Shown piece after piece: positions 31,523 to 34,863 of a DNA stretch of 34,863 nt (position 1 is its first letter; each line of letters begins with the position of its first letter). The position numbers were made by a program, and so were the translations under genes. This DNA is from Paraburkholderia sp. (lineage in GTDB: Bacteria > Pseudomonadota > Gammaproteobacteria > Burkholderiales > Burkholderiaceae). Location of the stretch: positions 1-34,863 of the forward strand of contig JAITTX010000131.1 of NCBI GenBank assembly GCA_031286755.1, read 5' to 3'. The notes under the pieces are model-generated. The model was given only the letters and a program-made list of their open reading frames with translations, ran no database searches and was not told the origin of the DNA.

Positions 31523-31570
31523 ACTGCGAAGCAGTGATGTGACTATATGACCCAGGCCGATAATGATTAA
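31523..31570 (-). promoter_or_regulatory. Possible promoter and 5' hairpin of the secreted-protein gene
   Basis: On the minus strand TATAGT (31547-31542) is a reasonable -10, with TTAATC 17 bases upstream as a weak -35. Between it and the gene a perfect 5-bp hairpin, ACTGC-TTC-GCAGT (31535-31523), would lie at the start of the leader, 24 bases before the ATG. Spacing is sensible but the -35 is poor. Confidence 0.4.
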
Positions 31571-31639
31571 GAAGGCGGACTGGAATGCATATTTCCAGAC
31601 TGCGGCAAGATCGCGCGCATGCCTCACGGAAGCACGGCT

Positions 31640-33853
31640 TCAAGATGTTCCCGAACGCAACAACCGACGGCCACGCGCCTGGCGCGCGAGCGCGCCGAGC
31701 GGTGCGTCCCGGTCGATGAGCGCACTGCGGATGAAATGCAGATGGCTCAGAAGCCGCTGCACGTCGTGCCTGCGCTCGCGGTCATGGTGAACGCCAGGAA
31801 GCGCTTCCTGAGCCATCCAGGTGGCCGCCCGCACCGAAGACAACGCGCACTCCAGCCGTGCCGCGCAGGGATCCTCGAAAAGGCACGCGATATCGTCGAG
31901 CACCTGATCGAGACTCGCGGGCCACCTGCGCTCGGCCATGCCGAGCCACGTGACGGCCTGCGCCTCGTGACGCAAGTCGATCACGGCGTGCCCCACTTCG
32001 AGCGTGACCAGCATCCAGCGCAGCGCGCGCCGGTGCGCCTGCTTGCGGCCGTTGAGGAGCAGCCGCAACTGGTGCATGAGGTCGTGGGTGCCCGACTGGA
32101 ACTGCTGGCCGAGCCCCGGCAGCTCACCGCGGCAGGCGAGCTCGACCTGGGCGCGCAACGCCACGCGCATGCGCCCGACGAGCCAGTTCATGTGCGGCGG
32201 GAAAACCACCGCGAACGCGAGCGCGGCCACGATCATCGCCACCACCACCGCGACGCCGTTGTTGATCAGCAGATCGGGCGTGTAGACGATCACATTGTCG
32301 GGGCCCGCGAGCAAACAGAAAAATACCGAGAATCCGACCCCGAAACCGGCGATGCGTGGGCGCGTGGCAAAGAACGCACCCAGTGCCAGCACCGGTGCGA
32401 GCGCGGCACACAGGAGCGGAAAGCCGTCGATGCTCGGATACACGTAGCAGGTGAGCAGATAGCCGACGGCCGCCGCGCAGCCCGCGCCCGCGGCCATCTG
32501 GAAGGCCATGCGCGTGGCGCGCGGCGCGGAGGAGGTGAGCGCGCAGGTCAGCGCGGCAGCGATCATCGCGAGGCCGCCGCTCGGCCAGTCGGTCTCCACC
32601 CAGAACCAGCCCAGCGCCGCCACCACCACTGCTGTGCGCATGAAGGTGAACCCCACCACGTACCAGCTCGTGCGCGGCACATAACGCGTAATGCGCGGCT
32701 CGGGCGGCAGCCCCGCCTGCGTAAGCGACGCCCACGTCTTGCTGTAGCGGGCAATCTCGGTCGTGAAGCGGTAGATCAGCTCCGCGGACGTATCGAAGTC
32801 TTGCAGCGTGTCGGGTGCGCTCGCCTCGAGCGGGCGGCGCGTTTCGCGCACATGGCGCGGCAGTGTGCGCCTGAACGACTCCAGGTTCTGCGCGAGGCGC
32901 AGCGCATACGCCCGATCGGCTTCGCCCTGGCGAGGACGTTGCGCGAGCAGCGCCGCAAGCTCGCTGAAATACGGCGCCAGTGGCGCGATAGCCTCATCGC
33001 TCCAGCGCAGACGTTTTTTCAGCTGACGCAGCGCGTGCAGGCGCGCGCACACGTCCATGAACTCGCCGTTCAGACGCGCGAGCAACTGGCTGCGCGAGCG
33101 CATGGTCGGATCTTCGAAAAATGAGAAAGCGCGCGTGGCCTCGAAGCCGACGATCTCATCGACGAGTTTTGCGAATCGCCCTTCGAATGCGCCTCTTTCC
33201 AGGCTGCCTGACAGCACGAGCGCTGCGAACGCAGTAAAATCGAGATAGCGAGTGCGCAAGGTGCGTTCGAGCACCGAGCCCGACTGCCGGGGCACGATAA
33301 CGGCGCTCACTACCCCGGAGCACAGAATCCCCACGGCCACTTCGGCACCGCGCCCGAGCGCGGCGAGAAACAGTCCGTTGGGCTGCGTCACGAGCGGAAT
33401 GCCGATCAGCGCAGCGGTATAGCCTGCCAGAACGAAAGCGTACCAACGAAAATGCCGATTCCGCATGGCGGCCGCGGTACACGCAGCCACCCACCCCGTC
33501 ATCCCGAGTATGTAAAGCTCGGGCTGCTGGATGAACACGGCTCCCAGCACCACCGCCGCAACCATGCCCACCGCTGTGCCCACGATGCGGTAGACGCTCT
33601 TCGCGAACACCATGCCGGAAAGCGGTTGCATCAGGACGAACACCGTCGTCATCGCAATGCGCGGCTGCGGCAGGTCGAGCAGCATCGCAACGCCCATTGC
33701 CAGCAATCCCGCAGCAACCGTTTTCAGCAGATGCAGCCAGATCGCGCCATCGCTACCCTGCCAGTCTCTCCAGCCGCGCCGCGCGGCTCGCCATATGATT
33801 TCGCCGCGACGACGCGGGTCGATCGCTCGATGTATCGCTGGCTGGCGGTTCAT
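31640..33853 (-). CDS. FUSC/AaeB-type aromatic acid or fusaric acid exporter
   Basis: This encodes 737 residues in the usual double arrangement: six helices (about 40-190), a large cytoplasmic helical domain (about 195-395), six more helices (about 400-550) and a second cytoplasmic domain. Key segments are FVLMQPLSGMVFAKSVYRIVGT in the first half (helix 2-3, IVGTAVGMVAAVVLG) and GLAMIAAALTCALTSSAPRATR in the second. Members export aromatic carboxylates or fusaric acid across the inner membrane, often with an HlyD-like partner and a DUF1656 protein. Neither partner is visible here, so the pump may be incomplete or complemented elsewhere. No ribosome binding site precedes the ATG at 33851-33853. 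It diverges from a LysR gene with a 262-base gap. Confidence 0.88.
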   Translation of the reverse strand: MNRQPAIHRAIDPRRRGEIIWRAARRGWRDWQGSDGAIWLHLLKTVAAGLLAMGVAMLLDLPQPRIAMTTVFVLMQPLSGMVFAKSVYRIVGTAVGMVAAVVLGAVFIQQPELYILGMTGWVAACTAAAMRNRHFRWYAFVLAGYTAALIGIPLVTQPNGLFLAALGRGAEVAVGILCSGVVSAVIVPRQSGSVLERTLRTRYLDFTAFAALVLSGSLERGAFEGRFAKLVDEIVGFEATRAFSFFEDPTMRSRSQLLARLNGEFMDVCARLHALRQLKKRLRWSDEAIAPLAPYFSELAALLAQRPRQGEADRAYALRLAQNLESFRRTLPRHVRETRRPLEASAPDTLQDFDTSAELIYRFTTEIARYSKTWASLTQAGLPPEPRITRYVPRTSWYVVGFTFMRTAVVVAALGWFWVETDWPSGGLAMIAAALTCALTSSAPRATRMAFQMAAGAGCAAAVGYLLTCYVYPSIDGFPLLCAALAPVLALGAFFATRPRIAGFGVGFSVFFCLLAGPDNVIVYTPDLLINNGVAVVVAMIVAALAFAVVFPPHMNWLVGRMRVALRAQVELACRGELPGLGQQFQSGTHDLMHQLRLLLNGRKQAHRRALRWMLVTLEVGHAVIDLRHEAQAVTWLGMAERRWPASLDQVLDDIACLFEDPCAARLECALSSVRAATWMAQEALPGVHHDRERRHDVQRLLSHLHFIRSALIDRDAPLGALARQARGRRLLRSGTS

Positions 33854-33960
33854 TTAAAACGCACTACGCTTGGATGGTTACGAAGAATGCCGCTTGCAAA
33901 TGCGGTGACTGAGCAACGAAGTTGCATGGAGCCAGAGCGCACGTTAAAGCGCCGGCTCTG

Positions 33961-33972
33961 ACCGATATCGGT
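33961..33972. promoter_or_regulatory. 12-bp perfect palindrome in FUSC/LysR gap
   Basis: ACCGATATCGGT is self-complementary over 12 bases and lies 108 bases upstream of the FUSC start and 144 bases upstream of the LysR start. The position suits an operator for either gene. The form suggests a homodimeric repressor rather than a LysR box. Confidence 0.4.
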
Positions 33973-34013
33973 ACGCGCCGATTTTAGGAGTGTCAGTCAG
34001 GCGAATTAACGGG

Positions 34014-34032
34014 ACGGACGGGGAACGTCCGT
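34014..34032. promoter_or_regulatory. 7-bp inverted repeat in FUSC/LysR gap
   Basis: ACGGACG-GGGAA-CGTCCGT is a perfect 7-bp stem with a 5-base loop, 84 bases before the LysR ATG. It could form a leader hairpin if LysR is transcribed from upstream of it, or be a binding site. Confidence 0.4.
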
Positions 34033-34056
34033 TCCAGATCACTCAACAATGTGAAG

Positions 34057-34071
34057 GTCCGCGAGGCGGAC
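34057..34071. promoter_or_regulatory. GTCCGC-N3-GCGGAC dyad near the LysR start
   Basis: GTCCGC-GAG-GCGGAC is a perfect 6-bp dyad, flanked more loosely by ACAAT (34046-34050) and ATTGT (34074-34078), which are also mutually inverted, giving a nested dyad over 34046-34078. It lies 38 bases before the LysR start, a common position for autoregulation. Confidence 0.45.
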
Positions 34072-34115
34072 AATATTGTTTTCGTGCTGAACAAGAAGTT
34101 CTCAAAGAAGGTCTG

Positions 34116-34863
34116 ATGGATACGCTACAAAATATGCGGGTCTTTATCCGCGTGGTCGAAGCCGGCAGTTTCACCTCCGCGGCGCAATCGCTCGATTCAA
34201 CCACGGGCGCGATGTCGCGCGCGGTCTCCGAACTGGAAGCGCATTTGCGCACGCGCCTGCTGAACCGCTCGACGCGCCGACTCGCGCTCACGCCCGCTGG
34301 CGAACGTTATCTGAAACGCTGCTCGCAGATTCTCGCTGACGTCGACAGCGCCGAAGAAGAAGCCAGTTGTGCCCACGAGCGCCCCGCGGGTGCGTTACGC
34401 ATGCACAGTTTTGCGAGCATTGGTCAGCAGTATGTGCTGCCCGCGATCTCACGCTATCGTGCTTTGCACCCCGAAGTAACTGTCGAGCTTACGCTTTCGC
34501 AACGCATGCCCGATCTGTTCGAGGGCAGCAGCGACGTCTCGGTGGTGACCGCGGCTTCGCTGCCGAACTCCGATCTTGTCTCACACCAACTGGGTTCGTC
34601 GTGCAGCATCCTGTGCGCGTCGCCCGCTTATGTGCATACGCACGGTGCGCCGCGCACGCCAGCGGATCTCGCGCATCACGACTGCCTGATCCTCAAGACG
34701 CCAACGGCGCCGGTGCATGAATGGGTACTCGAAGGCCCCGAAGGCAGCGTCGAAATGCACGTGGATGGGCCGGTTCAGGTGAACATTGCAGAGTCGCTTG
34801 CGGTAGCGATTCGTGAAGGAATGGGCATCGGCATGCTGCCGGTGTATGCGGCAATAGATGGCC
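34116..34863 (+). CDS. LysR-family regulator (partial, runs off the right edge)
   Basis: The first 249 codons are present. The helix-turn-helix reads MRVFIRVVEAGSFTSAAQSL, then TTGAMSRAVSELEAHLRTRL, and the effector domain includes SCSILCASPAYVHTHGAPRT and AIREGMGIGMLPVYA. It is closely similar along its whole visible length to the LysR protein at 27051-28079 (both begin MDTL-NMR-F-RVVE-GSFT), so the two are paralogues. GAAGG lies 4-5 bases before the ATG. It is divergent from the FUSC exporter, the usual layout for a LysR regulator of aromatic acid efflux (AaeR-like); that role is inferred. Confidence 0.9.
   Translation, partial: MDTLQNMRVFIRVVEAGSFTSAAQSLDSTTGAMSRAVSELEAHLRTRLLNRSTRRLALTPAGERYLKRCSQILADVDSAEEEASCAHERPAGALRMHSFASIGQQYVLPAISRYRALHPEVTVELTLSQRMPDLFEGSSDVSVVTAASLPNSDLVSHQLGSSCSILCASPAYVHTHGAPRTPADLAHHDCLILKTPTAPVHEWVLEGPEGSVEMHVDGPVQVNIAESLAVAIREGMGIGMLPVYAAIDG

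Overview
The window looks like chromosomal DNA of a high-GC betaproteobacterium of the Burkholderia/Paraburkholderia/Caballeronia group. The grounds are the strong G/C bias at third codon positions, the density of LysR regulators, and recognisable families: a complete malonate decarboxylase (mdc) operon, a CioAB-type cytochrome bd oxidase, arylamine N-acetyltransferase, an AlkB dioxygenase and a FUSC exporter. The genus is an inference from gene content; no rRNA or other marker is present. I saw no tRNA, insertion sequence, prophage or CRISPR array. Gene identities rest on motifs read by eye, without database searches.

Left part (1-7460). The 3' end of an unrecognised gene is followed by a DUF1089-type putative glycolipid-binding protein on the minus strand. 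Next come three plus-strand genes in series: a urea transporter with an odd Gly-rich tail, a class II aldolase/adducin-like protein and a 4-oxalocrotonate tautomerase-like protein. A 438-base gap containing phased TTGACGCA repeats precedes cioA-cioB-DUF2474, a cyanide-insensitive bd quinol oxidase operon, and then a six-helix membrane protein.

Middle-left (7560-12689). On the minus strand are an isoprenylcysteine-methyltransferase-like membrane enzyme and an arylamine N-acetyltransferase, separated by a 13-bp minisatellite, and a LysR regulator. The LysR gene is divergent from an EamA transporter, which is convergent with an MFS transporter.

Centre (12690-19976). The MFS gene and a GntR/FCD regulator diverge from a short AT-rich promoter. 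The GntR gene overlaps mdcA, and mdcA-B-C-D-E-G-H follow with almost every junction overlapping. Together these encode activation of malonate on an acyl carrier protein (A), prosthetic-group synthesis and attachment (B, G), the carrier (C), decarboxylation (D, E) and initial malonyl loading (H). No mdcL/mdcM transporter genes are visible. The MFS protein is the obvious candidate importer, but this is inference from position.

Right part (20120-34863). In order: an AlkB-family dioxygenase, a small membrane protein, a gap of about 520 bases with two TGCA-rich hairpins, a membrane-anchored metallophosphoesterase, and an AI-2E-family permease. Then comes a minus-strand operon of a Cys-containing anchored protein, an OmpR-type response regulator and a heavy-metal-type sensor kinase. 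After it are a LysR/MgtC divergent pair, a GlsB/YeaQ small membrane protein with a clear terminator, a succinyl-CoA:acetate CoA-transferase-like enzyme, a 72-residue secreted protein, and a FUSC exporter divergent from a second, paralogous LysR that runs off the end.

Most of the window is ordinary accessory metabolism and transport, and I found no clearly new multigene system. The best leads are regulatory: phased repeats before cioAB, a probable near-leaderless autoregulated GntR promoter, stacked dyads before the FUSC/LysR pair, and short minisatellites placed just after stop codons. Two uncharacterised proteins also deserve attention, the anchored Cys protein ahead of the two-component system and the 72-residue secreted protein.
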